Assembly: GCA_028386065.3 (NCBI GenBank)
Contig: JAKUCV010006588.1
Location: forward strand, 35,578 to 99,577
From: Turnera subulata
Lineage: Eukaryota > Streptophyta > Magnoliopsida > Malpighiales > Passifloraceae
Direction: 5' to 3'
Length of the DNA stretch: 64,000 nt
Below, in pieces: positions 44,383 through 56,009 of the stretch (within the stretch, counting starts at the first letter, position 1; each line of letters opens with the position of its first letter). The notes beneath the pieces were generated by a model that did no database searches, was not told the DNA's origin, and saw only the letters and a list, made by a program, of their open reading frames with translations. A program made the translations under genes and the position numbers.

Positions 44383-46984
44383 ACTCCCCCTTGAATACTG
44401 TTGTACTTTGGGCAGAATACGCTTAGGGAGTACTGCCTCATTAAAAATCTTACCAAGAAAAATCTAGTGGGATAAAAACTTGGTGAAGAAAAAAAGAGTG
44501 CAGCGCATATTCTACTCCCCTCATTTTGGCCTCTCTTGATTCCTTGATGCCATCTCATGCCAATCATCTTTGTCAACCTTTGGTGACATTTGCAATGTAG
44601 ACAGTATTATCTTCCTCGCTATCTTATCCATATGAGTCTTGAGTATGCAGCATCTTCGAACTTAGCCAAGCACAGTCTCGACTAACTTCGTGTATAACAA
44701 CAACTTCTGCATTATTGGTAGCGTTTTGTGCTAGCCATGATACTTTAGGTATCTGCTTTGCACTTTATGTGGATCAAATATATGACTTACATCATAAAAA
44801 TAAACTATATTTTCCTTGGACTCACAAGGTTAAAATATTTACATGTCCACTATACCCCAGGATATTGGAGAACTTCAGGCTTTATGAAAATTTAGAGCAA
44901 AATGAAATTTTGCTAACAAGTTTATGGCAAGGCTTAAAGCTTCATGTTACTAGCAAGATAAATTGCACTTTGATATGGTACTTCAAGACCAGTTTAATTT
45001 TTTTATGAGACTTTTCCTTCTCAAATTTTTTTTTCTTGAAAAAATATAACACGGCATTTGGAATCTTCTTCAGGAGTTCCAATAATATTTAGGTCACAAT
45101 AATGGTATCTAAATCATTAATCATCAACAACGATAATAGTTAATTCACATATGAATTAATTAAATAAAACACATAGAGCATATATGCAAGAAGCACTATA
45201 AATACCCAAATTGGTTCAAACTATATGAAGATCAACTTAATTTTGTATATTCCCGGGAATTCGTTGCTTCAGGCAACTTGGATCCTTCAGGGATCTTCAT
45301 GTATATGTCATGACTTATGGATCCCAAAAAATAGGCTGTAATAGCATCTATTAGAAGCATTTCTAATTCTTTTCATATAATGTCAGACTTATCAAAAATA
45401 GTTGCATCCACCACAGGGGAGTATATCTACTCATAATTAATACCAGGTCGTTTGGGTAAAACCTCGTGCTACAAACCGTGCTTTATATCTCACTATTTAT
45501 TTTCTTTTCTGCACAAATACCCATTTTATGACCGACCAATTTTACACCATCTGGTGTACGGACTACAGGTCCGAAAAATTTCTCGCTTCACAAGCGAGTC
45601 CAATACAGCCTTAATTGTGTTTCTCTATTTTTTTGCCAATCATTCTGCGCCTACATTCATCAATAGATGTAGGTTCATGATCCTCATTTTTTTTCATAAT
45701 ATTTAGTGCTACATTACATAAAAATTCCGTCGACGGTTATTTCACGTCGGTTCCATCTCATTTCTGACACCGTGTAATTAATCGAGATCTCATCATTTTC
45801 ATTTATTTCAGGTACCTGAGTTACTTCTGGAACTTTATCAATTGTGTCAGAAACCTCTTCTGGAGGATTTTTCTCTTCTTGAGGACTATTAATTTGAAAC
45901 TCTACTGGAGGCCTTATTTTCTCACTGGGGGCATCTTATTTCTTTGCTCCTTTTTCTCTATCGAGAATTTTTATTTTCTTTTGGAACCAAGTATATTCTA
46001 TGCTTGTTGCATATTTTAGATTTATTTGCATACTATACTTGTTCTTCTGGAACATTAATTTGAACATGAGCATTTGCAGCTGGTATATATAAGATTTGGT
46101 CACTTTATGTGTCTGGCAATTTCATATCAATTTTCCTGCAAATGAATCATCTTTTGAACTTCAGGTTCACACTTATTTGTTTGAGGATCAAAACTAGATA
46201 TTGATATGTATTTCAATAAACTCTTGATCCAGTTGCTTATCTTCTTCCCCTTATGTTGGGTAAACTCTATCATCAAATTAATAACCAACATACCCAATAT
46301 ACACAACATATATTCCCAGTCTTCTTTCAGGACCAATCTTCCTATGCTGTGGTGGAGCGTTATATACTGTATAACCAATGGTCCGAAGATGGGAGTTACT
46401 AGGTTTGTGACAATGAACCAATTAAATGGGGGAACCTTATGATAACTTGTTGGCTTGATGCACACAAGTATTACTGCATATAAAATACCATTTTCTCAAA
46501 TAGTAATATTTCATTAACAATGGTCTTGTAATCAATTGGAAATATTCACCCAGATCTGTTTGGGTTTATTTCCAATGATATACATTATCCATTGAGGAAA
46601 TATACCAGTATTATCTAGACATATAGTCTTATAACATAATTAGGGATGTATACCCACAAGTGACTTAATCATTAAAATCAGTGCGCAAAATGCCAACTTG
46701 TGTCACACAATAGACCATCTAGTCGATGCATCATAAAAATTACCTAGATGGTCAACACGGGGGATTTATCAGTCCGCGTACATGTCCCTGAATTATTCCC
46801 AAACTTACAGGTGATTCTAGGCCAACCTCATCTTGGGATGGCCGAACAATTAATTTTCGCAGCAAACTAATACATGGAAATCCATTGATTGTAAAAACTT
46901 CTGGTTTTTTAATGAATAACCAAATAAATTTTGTGCATTATTATTGATCTGGGGTGGCCCAACCGGTCATGCCAAACAAGAAAT

Positions 46985-47340
46985 CTATGAACCAACTTCA
47001 AGTTGGTGCCAGCTTCAGGCTGTTATATATTTACCAGCTTCTGGCTGGTGCATACTAGCTGTAAATTACATATCTATTAGCAAACTTCTAGTTGGTCACA
47101 GCTTCGGCCTGTGCAAACTATGTATTTAATAACTTGAAATTGCTAGCTTCAGGCTAGTGCATTCCAGCTTCTGGCTGGATATGTTAAGTTTCAATTACTT
47201 GAATATTCTGTATTTAATAATTTAAAATTGCTAGCTTCTGGCTGCTATATATGTGCTAGCTTCAGGCTGGTGAATAATAAATCAATCATCTAACTTCTAG
47301 TTGGTGCCAGCTTCGGGCTGGATATTCAATATCTCTTTCA
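46985..47340. repeat. Mini-palindrome array, AGCTTC.GGCT type
   Basis: About ten units occur in 350 bp, including CCAACTTCAAGTTGG, CCAGCTTCTGGCTGG (twice), CTAGCTTCAGGCTAG and CCAGCTTCGGGCTGG. Each has 5-7 base arms around a TTC centre. Spacers are AT-rich and some are repeated themselves (TATTTAATAA...AAATTG). Confidence 0.82.
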
Positions 47341-47394
47341 CTTATTGTCTCAATATAATATTCATTAATTATAATATGTAGGGAAAAAAAATTT

Positions 47395-47600
47395 TGCTCT
47401 TCAGGAGTATAATAAAATTCAAGCTCTTCCAGAGCATAAATATTTTACTCTTCTGAAGCATATTAAAACTGTGCTCTTCTGGAGTTTAAATATACACTTT
47501 TCTAAGGTATAGTGAAAGTTAAGCTCTTTTGGAGCTTAAATATATACTCTTCAAGAGCATATTAAACTTGTGCTCTTCTAGAGCATGTTAATCTTTTTTT
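47395..47600. repeat. Mini-palindrome array, GCTCTTC.GAGC type
   Basis: About eight units recur every 25-36 bp: GCTCTTCAGGAG, GCTCTTCCAGAGC, GCTCTTCTGGAG, GCTCTTTTGGAGC, GCTCTTCTAGAGC and variants. They have the same design as the neighbouring array but a different arm word. Confidence 0.82.
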
Positions 47601-48595
47601 CATTTTTAGATTGTACTATCATATGTTACTTATGAATAATTTCCGTTTATTAAATACGAAATATGTCATTGCATTGTCTTCAGGACAAATGCCCGAGTCA
47701 TTATTCTAGAAACGATAGTTTCATGTTCACATTAAAAATTTAAGAGTTATAACATGCTGTAAAATAAACATAAGTAAAAATAACATGCTGTAAAATAAAC
47801 ATAATGTAATATAACACATAATAATAAAACTGAACATAAAATAAAAAACATTCAATATAAATTGACTTGCACCTTCAGGGTAATCAAGATAATAATAATA
47901 TCAAAACATCATGGTCCTCTTCTTGAATATATATGGTTTCATCATCATTAGATTTGCCCTTCAGAGACACTTGATAACCATTTACTAGATGCCTTGTTAT
48001 ACGGCCTGATTGTGACCAATTGAATGTTTATAGCCATGATCAAAATTATCACATACAGTCGCATTCACTTCAGGGAATGGAGCTATGAGGCATGGGATCA
48101 AATCAAATATTTCGTGAATTTTCTTTCACCATATTGCTACTGCAAGAGCATATATGATAGTTAAATTGTTTTCTTTTCGTATCAATATCAATAATGTATT
48201 CTCCACATAATAGATTTAAAATCTTGCAACTTCAGGTGCATACACATGCAATAAAATTTTAGGAGAATATCCATCTTCTGGTGGTCATATAAGATCCAAC
48301 TTCTGGTGGTCATATATTTTTTTTTTTCAGTTTCTTTTTAATTTAAAGATTTGTAGGATCTTTTGACTATAAGACTTCCGGTCTTTGTTTTATTTTCTCC
48401 TTTTATTGTGTCTTCCAGACTATTAGCATTTAATGCCCATGATAAATTTCTTCCAGAAATTTCAAGGGCCTTCAATTCAAGTTTCATAATAACAGTAATA
48501 ATTAAAGATATAAAATGAATATAAAACATTATAACATAAAATATATATACTTACTCGATAAATCTTTCAGCATTAATAATAGCATAATATACGCT

Positions 48596-48690
48596 TACTC
48601 GATAAAGGCGGCTTAGCCGGCCAACAAATGAAACAAGGCGGCTTTGCCGGCCAATAAAGAGATAAGGCGGCTTAGCCGGCCAATATTGAA
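48596..48690. repeat. GGCGGCTTAGCCGGCC module, three units
   Basis: Units AAGGCGGCTTAGCCGGCC, AAGGCGGCTTTGCCGGCC and AAGGCGGCTTAGCCGGCC are separated by about 12-14 bp spacers. The sequence continues into AATATTGAATACTAAGC, as in the LTR at 17460-18064 on the opposite strand. Confidence 0.85.
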
Positions 48691-49311
48691 TACTAAGCAA
48701 ATAAACAAATGCGGATTTTAAAAAAATATGAAACAAATAAACAAAAAAACTGGACTGGGTCATGAACAGTACCAGCCCAGGCCATTGCACAGTGCCAAGT
48801 CCAGACCTGTGCAGCAGGCCCGAGCCAGTCAGCCCATTGGATCTTACCCAAAAGGATTTGGGTCGAGCACAACCCAGACCACAACCCATCCGTGTGGCAC
48901 ACATCCGGGTCGTCCACATCTCGCGGGTCGGCACACCTAGCGGCGGTGGCGCGACGAGGCGAGGGCATCAACGACACGGGAGTGCAGCGACGGTGCTGGT
49001 GGTTGCGGCTTCGTCGGCAGGAGGCGAGGGCAGCAGCAGGGGAAGGTGCTCGGCGTGAGTGAGAGGAAGGAAATGGGTCGGGTTCCGCCGTCGAGTCGTC
49101 GCGCATAGGCGGCGCGTCAGGTGGCGGAAATGGGAGGAGAAGGCGAGGGGAACACGCCGGTTGTGGCGGTGAGACGAGCAACGGCGTGGTTTGTTTCGCC
49201 ATGAACAGTAATACAAGGTGGCAGGTTCTGTGTAATTTTTTTTCTTTTCTGGTGCATTTTCTTTGCCAGTTTTCTTCAAGCTCAGGTAGAAGCGTTATCG
49301 TGCTGATAACG

Positions 49312-49512
49312 TGTTATAAAATAAGTGTTTTATCTGTGAAAGTATGAGGAAGAAAAACAGGCAGAAGGAGAAGGAGAGGAGAAGAGGAGCAGAAGAGAAG
49401 GAGGGGAAGAGCAGATGAGCTCACTCAATTCTTAGCCTCGTTTTATTTCTGTGTGTAATATTTATACACTGAGCTGGTAGGTACAACAGTGATTCACACG
49501 TTTCTTATAACA
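49312..49512 (-). repeat. 5' LTR of copia copy 2
   Basis: It pairs with 44183-44382. The bases just left (complement CGTTATCAGCACG) are identical to those next to the 5' LTR of copy 1. Confidence 0.88.
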
Positions 49513-50472
49513 ATTTGTCTATTTTGCTATAAAAAAAAATTGAATATAACAAATTTACCCCTTATTATATCTGTATAAGCAGAGCAGTTGGTGTTGTCGC
49601 TTGCAACAGTTGTTTTGAAAAAACAGCCATATAACCCCTAAATATGGGAATATTAGTTGAAATCGGTTGTGTCTTTCCATGTTTAAGAATTTAAATTGAA
49701 CTTTTTTTTTTCTCTCTCATCGCTAACCTTCCAAGTTTCAACACTTCAACAACTAAACCCATAATTTATGGGAAATAAATTTAAAATCGTTTCATTAACC
49801 TTCCAACAACTAAACCCAAAATTTTTGGGAATAAATTTAAAATCGTTTCATAGTTTCCTCTCAATTATTTTTCCTCCCGTATGTCTTCTAAATCTTTTTA
49901 TTTTTTCTTTGTTCTTGAAATCAATTGGAATCTCCCATGGATTTTACAATTAGAGTTCCAACAAAAGTCTTTATCCATAGATGAAACCACCAAGTGAACT
50001 TGGATTGCTCTGCAAGACAGGAAGAAAATGCATAACAAACCATAATCTAAACCAAAACTATCAAAGAAAAAATAAATAACAGACACCACACAACAAATGC
50101 AAGAAAAAAAAAGGGGAAAAAAAAGAAAGAGAATTGCAGAAGCTAAAAGCTACATGGATATTTGTAGGAAATGATGCGTATAAGAAGAGTGAACCAACCC
50201 AAAGTGTCATAGCGCCTATAAGAGAATTGTTAGAGACTAGAGGCTCACGAGGCCCATACTGCCGCCTTATTAGGAACAAATCCATGTTTATTCCAAGAAA
50301 TTCGGTCTCGACTAATCAAGATTACCTATATAAAAATATAAATATCAAGTTAATCGCTAGCTAAGTAGATTTTTGGACTTATAGATAGAGATAGTAGAGT
50401 ATCCTATCGACACATACTATTACTTACTCGCACTCTGATACTCACTTCACTTGACCGTTGGACGGACAAACC
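49513..50472. other. Intergenic and upstream region of the SKIP23-like gene
   Basis: AT-rich with a tandem duplication of about 55 bp (49740-49795 and 49798-49853, sharing AATTTAAAATCGTTTCAT). A 76-codon open frame at 50134-50364 has non-repetitive composition but I do not recognise it. Confidence 0.5.
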
Positions 50473-51972
50473 ATGGACCCAAATGCCGCGGGGTGGGATT
50501 CTCTTGCAGGCGACCTCCTGCTGAAGATCTTCGCTCACCTCGAGACCGAACCCGACATCCGCCGGTTTCGCAGCGTTTGCCGGTGGTGGCGCTGCTCCTC
50601 GCCTCCGCTTCCTCCCAAAACCACCACCACCCCTGTCCTGCGTCTCCCCTGCTTCAATCCCAACCCTGGAGTCCACCACGGCCACAACAGTCACTGCACC
50701 CTCACGGAGTCCACCATCTACTGCATCCAACCCCTACACCGCCGGGGAAGCACCGCCATCGGAGCCAGCCCCTGCTGGGTTGTGAGGCTCCAGTTCTTGG
50801 AGTCCGGCACCGTCTCTTTCAAGAACGTGGGGCCTCCTTACCCGTGGAAGGAAGCGGAGGCTCGACTTTTGCCTAAAGCTTTGGACTTGAGGGATTTTAA
50901 GGTGCGTGAGATAGGCAAAGCTTACTGTCTCGAGTTTGTTAATCAAAATGGAGAGTGTAGTTATGATAGGGACGTAGAAGTGGCTGTTTCTTCTTGCTTT
51001 AGCGAAATTGGTGATGGGTTTATGGTTATGGGTTTGAAGAAAGAAGGAAACCTTTTAGGTATGTGGAGGATTGGAGATGGTGGATGGAATTTTGATATTG
51101 TTCTTGCCCTAGAAGTGTTCCATAGGAGTTGTTTTCGTAGTATTGCTTACCACCTGGGAAAATTCTATGTTGTGGATGATGATGGTGGCACTTCAACTTT
51201 TGATCCTGTTTCCTTTGAGATTCATCCCCAAGTTGTTCGTGCAAGGTACATCTTATTTTATGATAAACATCTGGTTCAGGCATTTGGGGATTTGTTTTTG
51301 GTGAGCTGCAATTTCTCTGGCTCAACATACTTGCAAAATATGGAATTTGGATTTAAGGTTAGGAAGCTGGATGAAGAGAGGGGGAGATGGGTTGAAGAGG
51401 AGGATGTATTGAAGGATCGCTTGTTGTTTGTCACCCCTGATTGGTTCACTTTTGTTTTGGCCGAAGATTTACCAGGCTACGAAGGAAATCGTGTTCATTG
51501 TGTTCATCATTTGTCAATTGCTTCAGGTTGTAGTCACCGTTATTATAATTTCTTGCTTCCTGATCAGCAGGGTGGTACTGTTAGGTTCTTGTGCGGCTAT
51601 CCTTGTTGTTCCAAGCTTTTCTGGCCACCACCAACTTGGCTTGATAAGAATTCCTCTACATCTCCAATGGTTTTTTTAACAAATGTTGCATCTTGGTGGG
51701 TGATTCTTCTGTTCTTTGGAACCATTGCAGCTCTGTGGCTGGCTTATACTGGAGATTACTTCACAAGGTTAGCTCTGTGGCTGGCTCATCCCGAAGATAT
51801 CTTAACAAATTTTCTCTCAGGTCCTTTGCTGCGTGATGTTCTGTGTTTTGTTATCCTCTATGTTGTTTTGTATATCCTATTCGTTGTTTTGTATATCCTA
51901 TTCGTTGTTTTGTATATCCTATTCGAAGCTCTTTGTTCCTTGGCTTTTAGAACTTTGATGCGCATTGCTTAA
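50473..51972 (+). CDS. F-box protein, DUF295/SKIP23-like, with C-terminal membrane segments, 499 aa
   Basis: I chose the ATG at 50473 (CCATGGACC context, MDPNAAGWDSL). An F-box lies at about residues 6-42 (WDSLAGDLLLKIFAHLETEPDIRRFRSVCRWWR) for SKP1 binding. The central region has WVVRLQFLESGTVSF and WRIGDGGWNFDIV. The DUF295 signature follows (about residues 210-390): YHLGKFYVVDDDGGTSTFDP, FGDLFLVSCNF, FKVRKLDEERGRWVEEEDVLKDRLLFV, and NRVHCVHHLSIASGC toward LFWPPPTWL. Unusually, two hydrophobic stretches follow: WWVILLFFGTIAALWLAY and a long one built partly from three tandem VVLYILF repeats (51862-51924). Family members usually end soon after the WPPP.W block, so this copy may be membrane-anchored. 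A decayed inverted paralogue lies at 53.2-53.9 kb. It is intronless and open throughout. Confidence 0.85.
   Translation: MDPNAAGWDSLAGDLLLKIFAHLETEPDIRRFRSVCRWWRCSSPPLPPKTTTTPVLRLPCFNPNPGVHHGHNSHCTLTESTIYCIQPLHRRGSTAIGASPCWVVRLQFLESGTVSFKNVGPPYPWKEAEARLLPKALDLRDFKVREIGKAYCLEFVNQNGECSYDRDVEVAVSSCFSEIGDGFMVMGLKKEGNLLGMWRIGDGGWNFDIVLALEVFHRSCFRSIAYHLGKFYVVDDDGGTSTFDPVSFEIHPQVVRARYILFYDKHLVQAFGDLFLVSCNFSGSTYLQNMEFGFKVRKLDEERGRWVEEEDVLKDRLLFVTPDWFTFVLAEDLPGYEGNRVHCVHHLSIASGCSHRYYNFLLPDQQGGTVRFLCGYPCCSKLFWPPPTWLDKNSSTSPMVFLTNVASWWVILLFFGTIAALWLAYTGDYFTRLALWLAHPEDILTNFLSGPLLRDVLCFVILYVVLYILFVVLYILFVVLYILFEALCSLAFRTLMRIA
51862..51924 (+). repeat. Three 21-bp tandem repeats coding VVLYILF
   Basis: Three perfect in-frame units (51862-51882, 51883-51903, 51904-51924) lengthen the last hydrophobic segment of the DUF295 F-box protein. 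A partial unit precedes them (ATCCTCTAT). Confidence 0.85.
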
Positions 51973-53180
51973 AAGCTTCAGAAGTACTTCTACGATCTAG
52001 CCAAGAAAGTGGAACACTGAAGTAGAGTTTAGGGGCTGATACATCCTACGAAAATTCAGGTACAGGTGCAAAGTTACTACTACTTGCAATGCTTGTAAGT
52101 CCAGCTAAAATTCACAGATCCAGTAATGTGGGATATATATGAAATTTGTAGAGGGTATGGCCCTCAAGTAACCCTTGTTTTGTGGATTTGCACTTGATAT
52201 GTGAATTTTCACTTAAATTGATTGAGAAATCAACTAGCTGGATGATGGTTTGAATGTATAACAGCATTCCTTTTCTTATGAAATGTTTGATGGGTATGCC
52301 GTTTTTAGTATGTTACTAGTGCTTTTTGTTGGATTTATGGTCAGAGTTTGTCACTGTGCTTTGTCAGGAAATCTATAATCTTCAAGGTTAAGCTCAGAAA
52401 TGGCACGCCTGATTGTTTTTGTTGTCTGAGATATAATCACTTGGATAATATGCAGTAGGACTAGCCCTCCATAACATTAGGCAGTGATTCCTACTAGATT
52501 AATATTTCGCAGTTACATTATATGGCTGACTGACTCTGCAGAATAGTTGTTTGAAGCTTTTTCTTGCTTCCGCTAGAGATGGACATTTTGGAAGCAAAAC
52601 TAAAGGATTAGCAGTTGAACAAAAAGAAAACACTATTCTTGGTAGATAGTCCTAACACCAACAATAATATTCCACTAACTTGAAGTGTTATCAGCCTGTG
52701 CAGCACTTCTGTTATGCGCTGCTTGTTGACTCTACTACTAATCGTCATCCTTTCAATTTATTATAGCCATTGTAAAATGTAACAATCCATGGCAGATGGT
52801 GAAGAGCCCCGGATAACTTGTTAGTAATTTTGGTGCTTTTTGATATACTATGTTTATGGAGCAAGCCAGTGAGATGTGTGTAGTATTGATTCTCCTTGGG
52901 CCAATTTGGTTGCTTTATTACGGGTGCTATATAAAGCATGGTGAGTCTGGAAGCGGGATTTTAAAAGTTGCACAAATGGAGGAAAACAACTTATAATAAG
53001 AATAATCTTCATGGAAGATATATTCCAAAATGTCTTATTCTTTTCAAAAATTATACTTTTGTCTAAGCAGAACGTAGAAAGCAGAGAAACAAAGGCAGAG
53101 GGTGATCAGAACAAATACATCATCATCAACAAAACAAACACAGTTCCTCTATCCTGCAAAGATCACAAAGGGTTCTTGTT
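51973..53180. other. Intergenic, no gene seen
   Basis: It is the downstream region of the SKIP23-like gene. AT-rich, with no recognisable coding or terminal repeats. Confidence 0.6.
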
Positions 53181-53183
53181 AAG

Positions 53184-53860
53184 TCAAGAAGGCGGTGGCC
53201 AGAAAAACTTGAAACAATTGGAAGGGGGACAGAACTGGAAAGCCTCCTCTGGTCCCCTACCCATTTCACAAACCAGAAAAATAGAGGCAGGATGATCACA
53301 ACCTTCGACCTCTTCATTATCAACAAAGTTAAAGTTTAGTTGGAACCAATAATAGACAGTAAACAACACATGACCCTTCAATCCTTCCTCCTCTTCAACC
53401 CATTCTTGTCTCTGTTCATCCAGCTTCCTCATCCTAAACTCATATTGTAACTCATTTTATGACAACTCATTATGGAAACAACTGAAGCATTGCTTATCCA
53501 CCGGAAACAGATACTGTGACAAAACCACCAGATACCTACTCCCACAAAAGGCGCAACTTGCTTCAACTCCAACGAAAGAGGATCAACTATTGCTGTCAAA
53601 CCATTTTCACTTCAAGCATAGAATTTCCCTTTAAGGAAAGCAACCATTTGGTCATAATCAACCAAACCCTCCACATGCAGTAATATCAACTAATGTCCAT
53701 TCACCATCTCCCACTCTCCACACAGACAAGCCTGCTTCTGAATTAACAACCATTAACATGTTCCCATTTTCAGTGTTTTGGGGAATCATTGAAAAGCAAA
53801 TTTAGCTCATAAGGAATTGGAAGAATCAAATGGCCATTATCGTGGAAACCAATAATTTCA
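53184..53860 (-). pseudogene. DUF295/SKIP23-like F-box pseudogene, inverted paralogue
   Basis: Right to left the minus strand shows NSEAGLSVWRVGDGEWTLVDI, then a broken KGKFYA and IVDPLSLELKQVAPFVG. After shifts it shows MRKLDEQRQEWVEEEEGLKGHVLF and CFKFFWPPPS (53432-53184). These align with the middle and end of the intact gene at 50473-51972. Stops and shifts interrupt it and the F-box is not seen. The copy lacks the membrane-segment extension. It faces the intact gene tail to tail. Confidence 0.8.
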
Positions 53861-54323
53861 GCAGACTTCTCAGAATAAAAAAAAAAATAGATAACTTCCA
53901 CATTTTTTCAATTATTGTGAAATTTAATTATATTGCTTCTATGTTTTATTCTGCGTGTTCCCTGGATTTTTGCAACAGTGATTTGCTTCATCAATCGAGC
54001 CAATATTTTCTGGGAACAGAAAGGTTAAAGTTAAAATAGCAGGGACATCCATTGTTTTAATTCTTTTTTGTTTATGCTAACATCCAGTGTTTTGATTGGA
54101 GCCGACGTTTGGGCTCACTAGACTTGCCGGCCAAGTAATATAATGCCTCCACCATTAGGACATGGGATTTTTTCTACATAATAAATAATAATGAGAATCT
54201 ACTCTTGTATTAATTGGTGTGCGAGAGGACACAACTTCAGTCTAAACCAGAAACCCAAAAGAGCAAATCCTAAGTCAGCCTTCCCGCCAATAATCTTCAT
54301 ATCCCTTCGCATTGTAGAAAACA
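53861..54323. other. Upstream region of F-box pseudogene
   Basis: The last bases contain the leader CGCATTGTAGAAAACA shared with the F-box copies at 12.9 and 14.3 kb. Nothing else is recognised. Confidence 0.5.
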
Positions 54324-55742
54324 ATGGCACCGGAAAAATCTTCCGCGCCTATTGAGAAACCTTCAAATATGGCGGCACCTGAAAAATCTTCAACAACACC
54401 GATTAATTATACACCTTCTGACAAGAGAATTGGATCTAGTATGGAGGACATTGACGATGCTTTATTGATGGAAATCCTTTGCAGAGCATGTTCCTCTCCT
54501 AAATTTGCTTTTCAATGTAAGTTGGTCTGCAAGCGTTGGGAATCCTTCATCTCCAACCCAATCTTCCCCAATCGCTGGAAGGAACTCTGCAATATTTATC
54601 ATCCCAACAGAAGAAAACTCTTTTTCCTCATCGTCAACCTCAGGATCCACCCCATGGAGTTCGAGGACATGATCAACTACGTAGTTTCCAAACCCACCAA
54701 TCTACTCGGATGCCGAAGATCATTCAAGTTGGATTTTCTTCCTTGCTCGAAGCAGGGATTGCCTACCAGTGTTCGAATTGCTGCATCCTGTAATAATGGC
54801 TTGCTCTTGTGTCACTCAATAGGCCACCTTATGGATTCTGAACCAAGGGTTTATTACTTGTGCAATCCACTAACCAGGGAGTGGATTGCACTTCCACCCT
54901 TTCCTGACAAATACCCTTTCATGAAAGGAGCGGCTGTAGGTTTTGTGTGTGATGACAAGAACCTGGAGCAGTACTTACAGGGTGGTGCGATTTCATCAAG
55001 GAAGAGATACAGATCCACTTGAAGGAGGGTACACAAGTACGTTCATAGCAGAGGTTTTTTCTTCTGAAACAAACGAATTATGGGAAGAAATAGAGGTATG
55101 GTATCCACTAAACGACCCAGATCTTAGCTTCTGCTTCATATCCTACACTGGAAAGCATTTATCGGAAAATATATTTTGCTGCAATGGAAGATTGTTCATG
55201 ATGGACGTGATGGGTATTGTAGTGTACAATCCTTTTGAGCCAAAGAGATGCCATATTATTAAAACCCCTAGTGATCCAGACATATGTAACGACGATGTTT
55301 ATGGAGAGTGCAAAGGGTCTCTCCGGTTACTGAGGCAGAGCCATGGCGGCCATAGATGTTTCAATATTTGGGAATTAACAGACTGCGAAGAGGAAGAATG
55401 GAGGTTAACTAATGAGATCTCTTTCAGAGATATGGACACTGACGATGTTGATTTTGAAAGAAGCAATATGGCATGACAGGGGCCGCGGAGTACAGAGTTT
55501 GGGTTTGGACCCAAACGATGAACATACTGTGTACTTTTACTTTCTACAGCGGCAGATTTCCCGTTAATCGAAAACGGATTTTCTCATGCAATTTGCAAAC
55601 AAAGAAAGTTGAATTGTTGGACACTGCAATTAGGCAGTGGTCGGCTGAACAAGGCGTCTTTTGTGTTTACAATGTGTTTCAGTTTGCATCATTAGATTGG
55701 CCTACATGCTCCCACGAAATGCCACTCCCCACAGCAAATTGA
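54324..55742 (+). pseudogene. F-box gene copy, three disruptions
   Basis: The ATG at 54324 (MAPEKSS) and the F-box (MEDIDDALLMEILCRACSSPKFAFQCKLVCKRWESFISNPIF..RW) are intact, and a 232-codon frame runs to 55020. A 13-base insertion near 54962-54975 shifts frame after FVCDDKN. The next frame carries YRVVRFHQG, FIAEVFSSETN, VVYNPFEPKRCHIIKTPSDP and FNIWELTDCEEEEW to a stop at 55474. A further shift precedes LGLDPNDEHTVYF, and another precedes IFSCNLQTKKVELLD and SLDWPTCSHEMPLP. A relatively recent loss of function is likely, since the rest is well preserved. A 232-residue protein with the F-box remains possible. Confidence 0.85.
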
Positions 55743-56009
55743 AGAAGTACCTTTCCTTCATATAGTATTTAGCTAGGAGGAGTGTTATAATTAGCAATCA
55801 ATTTCAAATATTTCTTCTTTATTTTAGTTTAAAATGGTTGGAAAGTATGGCTGTATAAATTGGATTGCTGCTCGAAGAGTTTGTAATGCAACCAGACAAG
55901 CCTTATAAATTTGTAGACGACCTTTTTGATTGCTTTACTTTCACCGAAAATATTGAACTTTTTGTGGTAGTTCAAATTTGGCTTTTTATACTACATGTGT
56001 ATTCTTTTT
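55743..56009. other. Short intergenic stretch
   Basis: It is the 3' flank of the F-box pseudogene. No gene is seen. Confidence 0.6.

Larger units (their letters stand above)
44183..49512 (-). mobile_element. Complete but degenerate Ty1/copia retrotransposon (copy 2)
   Basis: LTRs of about 200 bp (44183-44382, 49312-49512) begin TGTTATAA and end TTATAACA. The flanks ATTAG (44178-44182) and ATTTG (49513-49517) form a duplication with one mismatch. The polypurine tract (complement of CTCCCCCTTG after 44382) gives minus orientation. Right to left: a GC-rich leader (48.7-49.3 kb), a gag trace (ALEISGRNLSWALNANSLEDTIKG, 48338-48529), palindrome arrays, integrase (DASTRW, RLDNAG-like, about 46.5-46.85 kb, then RPTSYHK-like and HLRIFG-like pieces with DPQTNKCEPEVQKMIHLQ at 46127-46465), reverse transcriptase (LDSLVKREIFGPVVRTPDGVK, GHKWVFV, YKARFVARGFTQ at 45430-45640) and RNase H traces. 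Stops and shifts are frequent. Confidence 0.88.

Noticed and set aside
46985..47600. Palindromic repeat arrays as a CRISPR-like array
   Set aside because: Units differ in sequence, are only 12-17 bases, have no constant repeat/spacer length, and sit inside a plant copia retrotransposon.
50134..50364. Small gene or organelle-derived insert
   Set aside because: The 76-codon frame has non-repetitive composition, but I could not match it to any organellar or nuclear gene, so no feature is claimed.
50458..50472. Upstream non-ATG start of the SKIP23-like gene
   Set aside because: The first codon would be TTG. The ATG at 50473 has good context and precedes the F-box directly.
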